DNA of 64,000 bases from Streptomyces olindensis (GTDB taxonomy: Bacteria; Actinomycetota; Actinomycetes; Streptomycetales; Streptomycetaceae): contig JJOH01000006.1 of the NCBI GenBank assembly GCA_000696115.1, positions 186,001-250,000 on the forward strand, given 5' to 3'. Under the pieces are notes generated by a model. The model was not told the DNA's origin. It did no database searches and was given only the letters and a program-made list of their open reading frames with translations. Of this stretch, positions 57,675-64,000 are shown piece after piece. Each line of letters starts with the position of its first letter. Within the stretch, counting starts at the first letter, position 1. The translations under genes and the position numbers were made by a program.

Positions 57675-58175
57675 ATGACCGTGCAAGCTTCGGAGAACTC
57701 TTCCCGTCGTGGCCGTCGCTCCTCCACCATGGGCGGCATGCCTGTCAATGACATGCCGTGGTGGCGCTGGCGCAGCAACGTGCGCTCGGCGCTGCACATG
57801 CTCTCCGATCCCGTCTTCCAGCGGGACGTCTGGCTGGCCGGCGTGGACGGCTACGGTGACGTGACCGACGCGGTGTACCGGCTCGTCGAGGACACCTGGC
57901 TGGACCACTGGTCCGCCGAGAAGTACGTCGGCACGATCTTCCGCGACTCCCAGGAGGCGGCCCTCGTCGACACGGCCGTGCTGCGGGTGCTGCGGATCAT
58001 GCACCAGGTCGGGCCGGACGCGCCGGTCGCCGCGTACCTGGAGCACCAGGCGTGGCCGGAGGCGGTCCGGGCGGCCCGGGACGCGCACGTCCGGCTCGCC
58101 ACGAGCGACGGCGAGGAGCCGGACACGCCGCCGCGCAGCCTGGAGGTGCTGCGGATCATGACGAGGTCCGCCTAG
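57675..58175 (+). CDS. SCO4402-family protein
   Basis: The 166-residue protein has a basic N-terminal tail and a conserved core: MPWWRWRSNVRSALHMLSDPVFQRDVWLAGVDGYGDVTDAVY, then DTWLDHWSAEKYVGTIFRD and AVLRVLRIMHQVGPDAP. I recognise this as the uncharacterised SCO4402 family. Start is the ATG at 57675; ATG 57729 is an alternative. It lies between a lipoprotein gene and purU. No function known. Confidence 0.8.
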   Translation: MTVQASENSSRRGRRSSTMGGMPVNDMPWWRWRSNVRSALHMLSDPVFQRDVWLAGVDGYGDVTDAVYRLVEDTWLDHWSAEKYVGTIFRDSQEAALVDTAVLRVLRIMHQVGPDAPVAAYLEHQAWPEAVRAARDAHVRLATSDGEEPDTPPRSLEVLRIMTRSA

Positions 58176-58221
58176 CGGGACGATTGCCGGTGCCGTCGTC
58201 CCTTGTGGGAACCTGTCGTGC

Positions 58222-59103
58222 ATGAACGAGCAGTCCACCAGCGCCGCGGTCCCGGCCGACCAGTACGTCCTCACCCTTTCCTGCCCGGACAGGAAGGGCA
58301 TCGTGCACGCCGTGTCGAGCTATCTGTTCATGACCGGTTGCAACATCGAGGACAGCCAGCAGTTCGGCGACCACGACACGGGACTGTTCTTCATGCGGGT
58401 CCACTTCTCGGCGGACGCGCCGGTGACCGTGGAGAAGCTGCGGGCCAGCTTCGCGGCGATCGGTGACTCCTTCCAGATGGAGTGGCAGATCAACCGGGGC
58501 GACGAGAAGATGCGCATCCTGCTGATGGTCAGCAAGTTCGGGCACTGCCTGAACGACCTGCTGTTCCGCGCGCGGACCGGCGCGCTGCCGGTGGAGATCG
58601 CGGGCGTGGTGTCCAACCACACGGACTTCGCCGAGCTGGTGGCTTCCTACAACATCCCCTTCCACCACATTCCGGTGACGAAGGACACGAAGGCCGAGGC
58701 GGAGGCGCGGCTGCTGGACATCGTGCGTGAGGAGGGCGTGGAACTGGTCGTGCTCGCCCGGTACATGCAGGTGCTGTCGGACGATCTCTGCAAGGCGCTG
58801 GCCGGGCGGATCATCAACATCCACCACTCGTTCCTGCCGAGCTTCAAGGGGGCGAAGCCGTATCACCAGGCTCACGCCCGGGGTGTGAAGCTGATCGGTG
58901 CGACCGCCCACTACGTGACGGCCGACCTCGACGAGGGGCCGATCATCGAGCAGGAGGTCGAGCGGGTGGGGCACGACGTGACGCCCGAGGGGCTGGTCGC
59001 GATCGGGCGCGATGTGGAGTGCCAGGCGCTGGCGCGGGCCGTGAAGTGGCATGCCGAGCGTCGGATTCTGCTCAATGGGCGGCGGACTGTGGTGTTCGCC
59101 TAG
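58222..59103 (+). CDS. purU: Formyltetrahydrofolate deformylase
   Basis: The 293-residue enzyme has an N-terminal ACT domain (about 15-95; YVLTLSCPDRKGIVHAVSSYL) and a formyltransferase-type domain with catalytic Asn-His-Asp: INIHHSFLPSFKGAKPYHQA and ATAHYVTADLDEGPII. It hydrolyses 10-formyl-THF to formate and THF, balancing one-carbon units and supplying formate for purines. It is monocistronic as far as can be seen. Start is the ATG at 58222. Confidence 0.95.
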   Translation: MNEQSTSAAVPADQYVLTLSCPDRKGIVHAVSSYLFMTGCNIEDSQQFGDHDTGLFFMRVHFSADAPVTVEKLRASFAAIGDSFQMEWQINRGDEKMRILLMVSKFGHCLNDLLFRARTGALPVEIAGVVSNHTDFAELVASYNIPFHHIPVTKDTKAEAEARLLDIVREEGVELVVLARYMQVLSDDLCKALAGRIINIHHSFLPSFKGAKPYHQAHARGVKLIGATAHYVTADLDEGPIIEQEVERVGHDVTPEGLVAIGRDVECQALARAVKWHAERRILLNGRRTVVFA

Positions 59104-59155
59104 GAGCTCGGTTCGTCCCGTTCGGTGGGCGGGTGCGGGTGCGTGGGGGGCTGTT

Positions 59156-59173
59156 CGCGCAGTTCCCCGCGCC
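59156..59173 (+). repeat. Dispersed Streptomyces intergenic repeat, copy B
   Basis: CGCGCAGTTCCCCGCGCC is identical to 62662-62679 and to the complement of 51598-51615. It lies between the convergent purU and anti-sigma genes. The flanks, Gly-rich on the left and CCCC-type on the right, could form a hairpin. Confidence 0.75.
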
Positions 59174-59183
59174 CCCAAGCCCC

Positions 59184-60578
59184 TCACATCCGGCTCAGTG
59201 AAGCGGCGGCGTAGAGGACGTCCCTGATCGCCTCCCTGTCTCCCACCTGGCCCGCTGCCGCCTCCTGCGGGGGTACGTGGCCTGCTGCCAGGCGGCAGAA
59301 CTCGACGCCGTCCAGGGCGACGTGGGCCACCTCGTGGTCGGCGGAGCCCTTGGCCGCGGGGGAGTCGAGGGGGATCAGCCACTCGCCGCCGCCCGAGCCC
59401 TCGATCTCCAGGCGGAGGCTGCGGCCGGGTTCGCCCGCCGCCACGAGGTGGCGGTGGTGGGCGGGGGCGGCGAGGCCGGTCTGCCGGCGGTGGGCCAGGG
59501 CCGTCGGCAGCATGCGGGCCGCCAGGTCGATCATGCGGTGCAGATGGCGCGGCGAGGGCGGGTCGTAGGGGTAGTCGACCGCGTCCGCGATGTCCTCGGC
59601 GTGCACCCAGCACTCGAAGGCCCGGTCGAGCATCGCGTCGTGCAGGGGCAGTTGGAAGTCGCCGTACGACACCGGCATCCGGCCGACGCCGCTGCCCGTG
59701 AAGGACACCGTGCGGACCAGGCCGTGGCTCTGTTCCCGCCAGGGCGCCCGCACCGCGCGGGTCGGCGGGAAGTGGGAGGCACGCCAGTACGCCTCGGTCC
59801 GGGACGCCGGTGTCGGACGCCGGGACGTCACGTCGCCCAGCGGGTCGTCGAGGCCCAGCGCGACCGCCACCAGCCCGTCGACGCTGAGCAGGTGCGCGAT
59901 CACCCCGGCGACGGTGGTGCGGCGGCTCGTCGACTCGTCGCCCCGGAACCAGCGCAGCCGTACCGGCGCGTGCCACTCGGCGTCGCCGAAGTCCTGCAGC
60001 AGGGCGTCCAGGCGCGCGGTCTCGGCGTCGTACGCGGCCGCCCAGTCCGGCACCGGGATGCGCGGCGGGCGCCGCTCCAGGCAGGTCTGAAGGACGCGGG
60101 TGCGCAGGCCCGGGTCCAGGTCGAGGCTCTCGGGGCGTTGCAGCAGCCCGACCGCCTCGCGCAGCCGCCGCGCCTCGTCGGCACACGCGCCGCACGCGCC
60201 GAGGTGCTCCTCGACGGCCGTCGCCTCCTCGGCCGAGCAGGCGGCCAGCGCCCAGGCGCCGAGCAGGGCCTTCAGCACGCGGTGCTCGAACACGGGCGGT
60301 ACGGGCGGCGGGGCCGCGTCGCCGAGGTCCGCCGGCACGGGCAGCGGCAGCCCGCTGTCCTCGACGGAGGCCCGGGGCATCGGTATCCGCGGCGGCCGGC
60401 CCGGCCCCCGCCCGTCGCCCCGCCCGGGTCCGTCCGGCCCCTGCGGCCCGCCCGGCGCACCGGAACCGCTGTCGTGCTGAACGCCGCTCCCGCCCCGGGC
60501 GTTGCCGTTCTCCTCGTGGTCGCCCTCGCCCTTGCCCTCATGGCCGTCGTGCGCCTCGAACCGGTCCGGCCCGTTCAC
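59184..60578 (-). CDS. Zinc-finger anti-sigma factor fused to an MDMPI-like domain
   Basis: The 464-residue protein has a disordered Gly-rich N-terminal part, a zf-HC2 motif HLGACGAC (His125, Cys129, Cys132) typical of anti-sigma factors, and a C-terminal mycothiol-dependent maleylpyruvate-isomerase-like domain (about 175-455). The putative metal triad His229, Glu322 and His326 (IAHLLSVD; FECWVHAED) is retained. It overlaps the sigma gene by GTGA. The fusion suggests thiol or metal status may control the sigma factor. The rest of the reaction is inference. Confidence 0.88.
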   Translation of the reverse strand: MNGPDRFEAHDGHEGKGEGDHEENGNARGGSGVQHDSGSGAPGGPQGPDGPGRGDGRGPGRPPRIPMPRASVEDSGLPLPVPADLGDAAPPPVPPVFEHRVLKALLGAWALAACSAEEATAVEEHLGACGACADEARRLREAVGLLQRPESLDLDPGLRTRVLQTCLERRPPRIPVPDWAAAYDAETARLDALLQDFGDAEWHAPVRLRWFRGDESTSRRTTVAGVIAHLLSVDGLVAVALGLDDPLGDVTSRRPTPASRTEAYWRASHFPPTRAVRAPWREQSHGLVRTVSFTGSGVGRMPVSYGDFQLPLHDAMLDRAFECWVHAEDIADAVDYPYDPPSPRHLHRMIDLAARMLPTALAHRRQTGLAAPAHHRHLVAAGEPGRSLRLEIEGSGGGEWLIPLDSPAAKGSADHEVAHVALDGVEFCRLAAGHVPPQEAAAGQVGDREAIRDVLYAAASLSRM

Positions 60579-61156
60579 ACCGCACCCCCGTATCCGGGCG
60601 GTGCGCCCGGTGCCTGGGTGTCGTGGGCGGTGGACAGCAGTTGCAGGCCGAGGCGCAGGCGGCGGCGGGCCTCGTCCTCGGTGATGCCGAGGTCGGCGGC
60701 GGTCTGGCGATAGTCCCGGCGCTGGAAGTAGGCCCGCTCCAGGGCGGAGCGCAGCGGCACGGGCATGGACTGGACGATGTAGTCGGCGCGGGCGGCGACC
60801 GCGGCGTGGCGCACCTTGTGCTCCAGTTCCTCGGCGGTGCCGGAGCCGTCGCGGGCGAGGGCGGCGGTCTCGGTGGCGCGCAGCCGCTGCACCGCGAGCC
60901 GGTGGGTCAGCGTGGCGACCCAGGTGCGCAGCGGGCCCTGCTTGGGGTCGTAGGAGTCGGGGTGCTCCCAGACGTGGACGAAGACCTCGCGGGTGATGCC
61001 GTCGGCGGCGCGCTCGTCGCCGAGCACGCGGTGGGCGAGGCCGTGCACGAGGGAGGCGAACCGGTCGTAGAGCTCACCGAGGGCGGCCGCCTCCCCGCGG
61101 GCGAGCCGCTGCTGCATCTTGCGGTCCCAGCGCGGCGGTACGTCCTTCTTCGCCAT
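60575..61156 (-). CDS. ECF-type RNA polymerase sigma factor
   Basis: The 193-residue protein has sigma region 2 (ALGELYDRFASLVHGLAHRVLGDERAADGITREVFVHVW, GPLRTWVATLTHRLAVQRLRA) and region 4 (VPLRSALERAYFQRRDYRQTAADLGITEDEARRRL). Its gene is first, with the zinc-finger anti-sigma gene overlapping by 4 bp. In S. coelicolor the corresponding pair is near SCO4409. The target promoters are unknown. The gene is divergent from the STAS gene. Confidence 0.92.
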   Translation of the reverse strand: MAKKDVPPRWDRKMQQRLARGEAAALGELYDRFASLVHGLAHRVLGDERAADGITREVFVHVWEHPDSYDPKQGPLRTWVATLTHRLAVQRLRATETAALARDGSGTAEELEHKVRHAAVAARADYIVQSMPVPLRSALERAYFQRRDYRQTAADLGITEDEARRRLRLGLQLLSTAHDTQAPGAPPGYGGAV

Positions 61157-61524
61157 GCGGCCCCCTCACCCCCTGCTCGTGTCCCGCGCCCGTGACCTGT
61201 CCAGCGTGTGCTCGCCGTCTCCCCGAATGCAGTCGGCACGTCCGGTCACGCACGCCCCTTTGTGGCAATGTGCGCCCCCCGACGGGCCGCAGGTGGTAGG
61301 GGGTCGCGGGCGCCCGTGCCGGGTCCTCCGGGACCGCGCCTACCCCTCCGCCCTCCGATCAGACCTGACTGAAGAGGATCGAACAGGATCGAAGTCGACT
61401 AAAACAAGCCTCTTCCGCAGGGGATCCGTTTTTCGGGTTGTGTTTCAGGGAAACGGCCGCTGGGCAGCCGCGCTGCAAGGAAGCGTAGGCATTGCTTCCG
61501 TTTTGGCGAGCGAGGGGCGTGGTG
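61157..61524. other. 368-bp divergent gap before the STAS gene
   Basis: This region lies between the sigma-factor gene and the STAS gene and must contain their promoters. A small GTTTC-AGG-GAAAC inverted repeat lies near 61441-61453, and there is a GATCGAA repeat near 61377-61391. I see no coding frame, and no clear promoter pair could be singled out. Confidence 0.5.
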
Positions 61525-61899
61525 GTGACCTTCAAAGTGACCGGCGGCGAGCAGGGCGAGTGGGCCGTGCTCCAGGTGTCGGGCGAGCTGGATCTGGTGA
61601 CGTCGCCGGTGCTGCGTCAGCGGGTGCACGACGTGGTGGCCGAGGGGCATCACTGTCTGGTCCTGGACCTGTCCGAGGTGTTCTTCTGCGATTCCAGCGG
61701 CGTCGGCGTGCTCATCGCCGCCCGCCGGCTGATCCGCTCCTGCCAGGGCCGGCTGCGGCTGGTGCTGCCCGCCCGGGGCGCGGCCGACGGGTCCCACGTC
61801 AACCGGGTCCTCGGCGCCCTGGGCGTCCGCCGCCTGTTCGACGTGTACGGCGATCTGGACGCGGCCCTGGGCGACGAGGGCGAACCCCTGTCCGCGTGA
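61525..61899 (+). CDS. STAS-domain anti-sigma factor antagonist
   Basis: The 124-residue protein has the STAS fold with the phosphorylation site FCDSSGVGVL, Ser57 by analogy to SpoIIAA Ser58. Such proteins, when unphosphorylated, bind a HPK-type anti-sigma kinase and free a sigma-B/F factor. The GTG at 61525 with GAGGGG 7 nt upstream is favoured over the TTG upstream in the frame. It sits beside a zinc-finger sigma pair, not its usual partner. S. coelicolor SCO4410 seems to be its counterpart. Confidence 0.88.
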   Translation: MTFKVTGGEQGEWAVLQVSGELDLVTSPVLRQRVHDVVAEGHHCLVLDLSEVFFCDSSGVGVLIAARRLIRSCQGRLRLVLPARGAADGSHVNRVLGALGVRRLFDVYGDLDAALGDEGEPLSA

Positions 61900-62067
61900 C
61901 GGAACCACCACGCACGGTAGGCCGAGTGTTGCCGTTCCGACACGCTGTTGTCCCGGAATTCCCCCGGTCTTGGCACAAGTGACGTTTTCGCGCGCCCGGA
62001 CGGCCCCCTCCGTCGTACGCTCCGACCGAGACGCACCCCACCTGACGTAAGGCGGCCCGAAAGAGAC

Positions 62068-62580
62068 ATGGTCAGCAGCGAGTACGAGCGCAGGATCGCC
62101 GCCCGGTTCGCCACCTTCGACCAGGACGGCAACGGCTACATCGACCGCGAGGACTTCTACGGGGCGGCCAAGGCGCTGCTCGCGGAGTTCGCCGTGGCGG
62201 CCCGCTCCGACAAGGGACAGGCGCTGTACGGCGGCGCCGAGGCGTTCTGGCAGGGCATGGCGGGGATAGCGGACCGCGACGGCGACCAGCGCATCACGCG
62301 CGAGGAGTTCGTCAACGGCGCGGTCAAGCGCCTGCGCGACAACCCCGACCGGTTCGCCGAGATCGCCCGCCCCTTCCTGCACGCGGCCCTGGACGTCGCC
62401 GACACCGACGGTGACAGCGCGGCGACGGTCGAGGAGGCCGCCCGCGTGCTCAAGTGCCTCGGCGTCCCCGAGGACGTCGCCGGCCCGGCCGCCGCCACGC
62501 TCGACGCGGACGGCGACGGCAAGGTCGGCGAGGCCGAGGTCGTACCCGCCTTCGCCCGCTACTTCACCGTCCCCGAGTAG
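62068..62580 (+). CDS. Four-EF-hand calcium-binding protein
   Basis: The 170-residue protein has four EF-hand loops at 18-29 (DQDGNGYIDRED), 69-80 (DRDGDQRITREE), 112-123 (DTDGDSAATVEE) and 146-157 (DADGDGKVGEAE), each with Asp/Asn ligands and Glu/Asp at position 12. The third loop lacks the usual hydrophobic residue at position 8 (Ala). It resembles calerythrin-type Ca2+ buffers of actinomycetes. The window also holds a CtpE-like calcium ATPase, but they are far apart. Confidence 0.92.
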   Translation: MVSSEYERRIAARFATFDQDGNGYIDREDFYGAAKALLAEFAVAARSDKGQALYGGAEAFWQGMAGIADRDGDQRITREEFVNGAVKRLRDNPDRFAEIARPFLHAALDVADTDGDSAATVEEAARVLKCLGVPEDVAGPAAATLDADGDGKVGEAEVVPAFARYFTVPE

Positions 62581-62661
62581 GACCACGCGCCCGCGGGATG
62601 CCGGCGCCCCGTCGCCGTGGGGGTTGTTCTGGGCGGGCGGCTGCGGGTGTCGGTGGTTGTG

Positions 62662-62679
62662 CGCGCAGTTCCCCGCGCC
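62662..62679 (+). repeat. Dispersed Streptomyces intergenic repeat, copy C
   Basis: Identical 18-mer to 59156-59173. It is in the gap between the EF-hand gene and the convergent CoA ligase, as expected for the repeat family that sits at transcription ends. Confidence 0.75.
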
Positions 62680-62702
62680 TCTGGGGGCCTGCCCGCTGCG
62701 GG

Positions 62703-64000
62703 TCACGTGCCCGCGTAGCGCTCGCGCAGCTTGTACTTCAGCACCTTCCGCAGGGTCTCGCCCCGCGGAAGGGCGTCCACCACCTCCAGCCGCTCCGGCA
62801 GCTTGTGCACGGACAGCCCCTCGGCGCGCAGGAACGCGGTCACGGCGTCGAGGGTCAAGGGCCCGGCTCCCGGCGGCTGTTCCACCACCGCGCACACCAG
62901 CTCCCCGCGCGCCGCGTCCGGCAGCCCGATCACGGCCGCGTCCCCGACCGCCGGATGCCGGTGCAGCAGGTCCTCGATCTCCTGGGCCGAGATGTTCTCG
63001 CCCTTGCGGATGATCACGTCCTTGAGCCGGCCGGTGAGCACCAGATGCCCGGTCTCCGTCAGCCGCCCGAGGTCGCCGGTGCGCAGGAAACCCTCCTCGT
63101 CGAAGGCCTCCGCGGTCTGTGCCGGGTCCAGATACCCCCGGCACACGGCCTCCCCGCGCAACCGCACCTCCCCGTCCACGATCCGTATCTCCATGCCCTC
63201 CGGCGGCCGCCCCTCGGTCGTCGCCAGCAGCTCGGGGCTGTCGTCCGGCGACCCCATGGTGATCATCGGCACCTCGGTCATGCCGTACCCGTGGCTGAGC
63301 TGCACGCCCATCTCACGCACCACGGCGTCGTACAGCTCCGGCGGCTTGGGCGCCCCGCCCCCCGCCAGCAGCCGCAGGGACGGCACCACGGGCTCCCCGG
63401 GCCGCTTGCGCTGCTCCGTCAGGAACATCGAGTAGAACGCCGTCGACCCGCCCGCGATCGTCACCCCGTGCGCCCGGTACGCCGCCAGCGCCTCCGGCAG
63501 CGCGAACTGCTCGAACAGCACCGCCGGGAAGCCGTACAGCAGCAGCATCACCGTGTAGTCGGGCCCGCCTATGTGGGCGTACGGGAAGGCGATCGACCCG
63601 ACGTCGTCCGCCGAGGGCCGCAGGGCGTGCGCGAGGCATGAGCCGCCCGCGAGGAGCGAACGGTCCGTGTGCAGCACGCCCTTGGGGTCGGAGGTCGTGC
63701 CGGACGTCCAGTAGATCCAGCGGACGGCGGTGCCGTCGGCGGGCGGGGCGGGCAGTACGGACGGATCGCCCTCGGGCAGGTCGTCGTAGGCCTCGAAGAG
63801 GCCCCTCGCGCCCAGCCTCCGGGCCATCTCCGTGTGGTCGAAGCCGCGCCACACGCCCGGTACCACGAAGAACTCCGCCTTGGACTCCCGCAGAGCGAAG
63901 CCGACCTCGCGGTCCCGGTAGAAGGGGATCACCGGGGTCTGCACGGCGCCGAGGCGGGCCAGCGCGAAGGACAGCACGGCCGTCTCGATACGGGTGGGCA
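62703..64000 (-). CDS. Acyl-CoA ligase (AMP-forming), 5' end outside the window
   Basis: The frame is open to the window edge; the residues before the first internal GTG (PTRIETAVLSFALARLGAVQTPVIPF) are typical of acyl-CoA synthetases, so the gene enters from the right. The core motifs are seen: WTSGTTSDPKGV (P-loop), GYGMTEVPMITMGSP, GFLRTGDLGRLTETGHL, VIIRKGENISAQEIE and, at the end, PRGETLRKVLKYKLRERY with the C-terminal lysine. It is probably a medium- or long-chain acyl- or cyclohexanecarboxylate-type ligase. The substrate cannot be decided. Confidence 0.9.
   Translation of the reverse strand, partial: PTRIETAVLSFALARLGAVQTPVIPFYRDREVGFALRESKAEFFVVPGVWRGFDHTEMARRLGARGLFEAYDDLPEGDPSVLPAPPADGTAVRWIYWTSGTTSDPKGVLHTDRSLLAGGSCLAHALRPSADDVGSIAFPYAHIGGPDYTVMLLLYGFPAVLFEQFALPEALAAYRAHGVTIAGGSTAFYSMFLTEQRKRPGEPVVPSLRLLAGGGAPKPPELYDAVVREMGVQLSHGYGMTEVPMITMGSPDDSPELLATTEGRPPEGMEIRIVDGEVRLRGEAVCRGYLDPAQTAEAFDEEGFLRTGDLGRLTETGHLVLTGRLKDVIIRKGENISAQEIEDLLHRHPAVGDAAVIGLPDAARGELVCAVVEQPPGAGPLTLDAVTAFLRAEGLSVHKLPERLEVVDALPRGETLRKVLKYKLRERYAGT

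Overview
This is chromosomal DNA from a Streptomyces. It is very GC-rich, codons end almost always in G or C, GTG starts are common, and genes often overlap by GTGA or ATGA. Several families are typical of the genus, such as DUF2530, the SCO4402 family and zf-HC2 anti-sigma factors. From memory, the order serC, AtuA/acyl-CoA carboxylase/cinnamate-CoA ligase operon, pdxH, citrate synthase, HIT, SIS, dmdR1, ABC pair, SCO4402, purU, sigma factor, STAS matches the S. coelicolor SCO43xx-SCO441x core region; no search was run. I see no insertion sequence, prophage, tRNA, rRNA or CRISPR array, so this looks like core chromosome, not an island.

Layout. 1-2300: the end of an unidentified gene, then two tandem paralogous secreted proteins that share a 37-bp palindromic upstream element. 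2.3-12.4 kb: CtpE-like P-type ATPase, methyltransferase, DUF2530 protein, NCS2 purine permease, ribbon-helix-helix protein, a MarR/MFS pair with a clear operator, GNAT, ThpR, a 29-aa membrane peptide and an aldo/keto reductase. 12.4-30.2 kb: unknown protein, Tat amidase, AadA-like nucleotidyltransferase, SGNH hydrolase, secreted propeller protein, TetR divergent from a DrrAB-type exporter, SUMF1-like protein, VOC protein, TipA-like MerR regulator, EamA exporter, FemAB protein, a YdiJ-like FAD/Fe-S dehydrogenase, SerC and an imine-reductase-like enzyme.

30.3-41.1 kb: a TetR gene divergent from the reductase, with two palindromic operators between them. It is followed by a tightly packed catabolic operon (TIGR03084, AtuA-like, biotin-dependent acyl-CoA carboxylase beta and alpha, acyl-CoA dehydrogenase, cinnamate/4-coumarate-CoA ligase, enoyl-CoA hydratase) ending in its own TetR gene. 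The set suggests activation of an acid to its CoA thioester, then dehydrogenation, carboxylation and hydration, as in acyclic-terpene or leucine-type pathways. The substrate is not known.

41.1-64 kb: pdxH, citrate synthase, a HIT-like gene behind a structured leader with a possible leader peptide, a PAS sensor, SIS protein, the iron regulator dmdR1 followed by a perfect 4 x 37-bp minisatellite, an alpha/beta hydrolase lacking its nucleophile serine, an ABC-2 pair, a primase-like protein, an HTH/TPR regulator, a Pro/Gly-rich membrane protein with repeated TQ motifs, a binding lipoprotein, the SCO4402-family protein, purU, an ECF sigma/anti-sigma pair whose anti-sigma carries a mycothiol-enzyme-like domain, a STAS antagonist, an EF-hand protein, and an acyl-CoA ligase cut by the window end.

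No single unmistakably new system stands out. The strongest leads are the HIT-gene leader, the duplicated secreted-protein promoter, the minisatellite with antisense ORFs at dmdR1, the MDMPI-fused anti-sigma factor, and the carboxylase/CoA-ligase operon.
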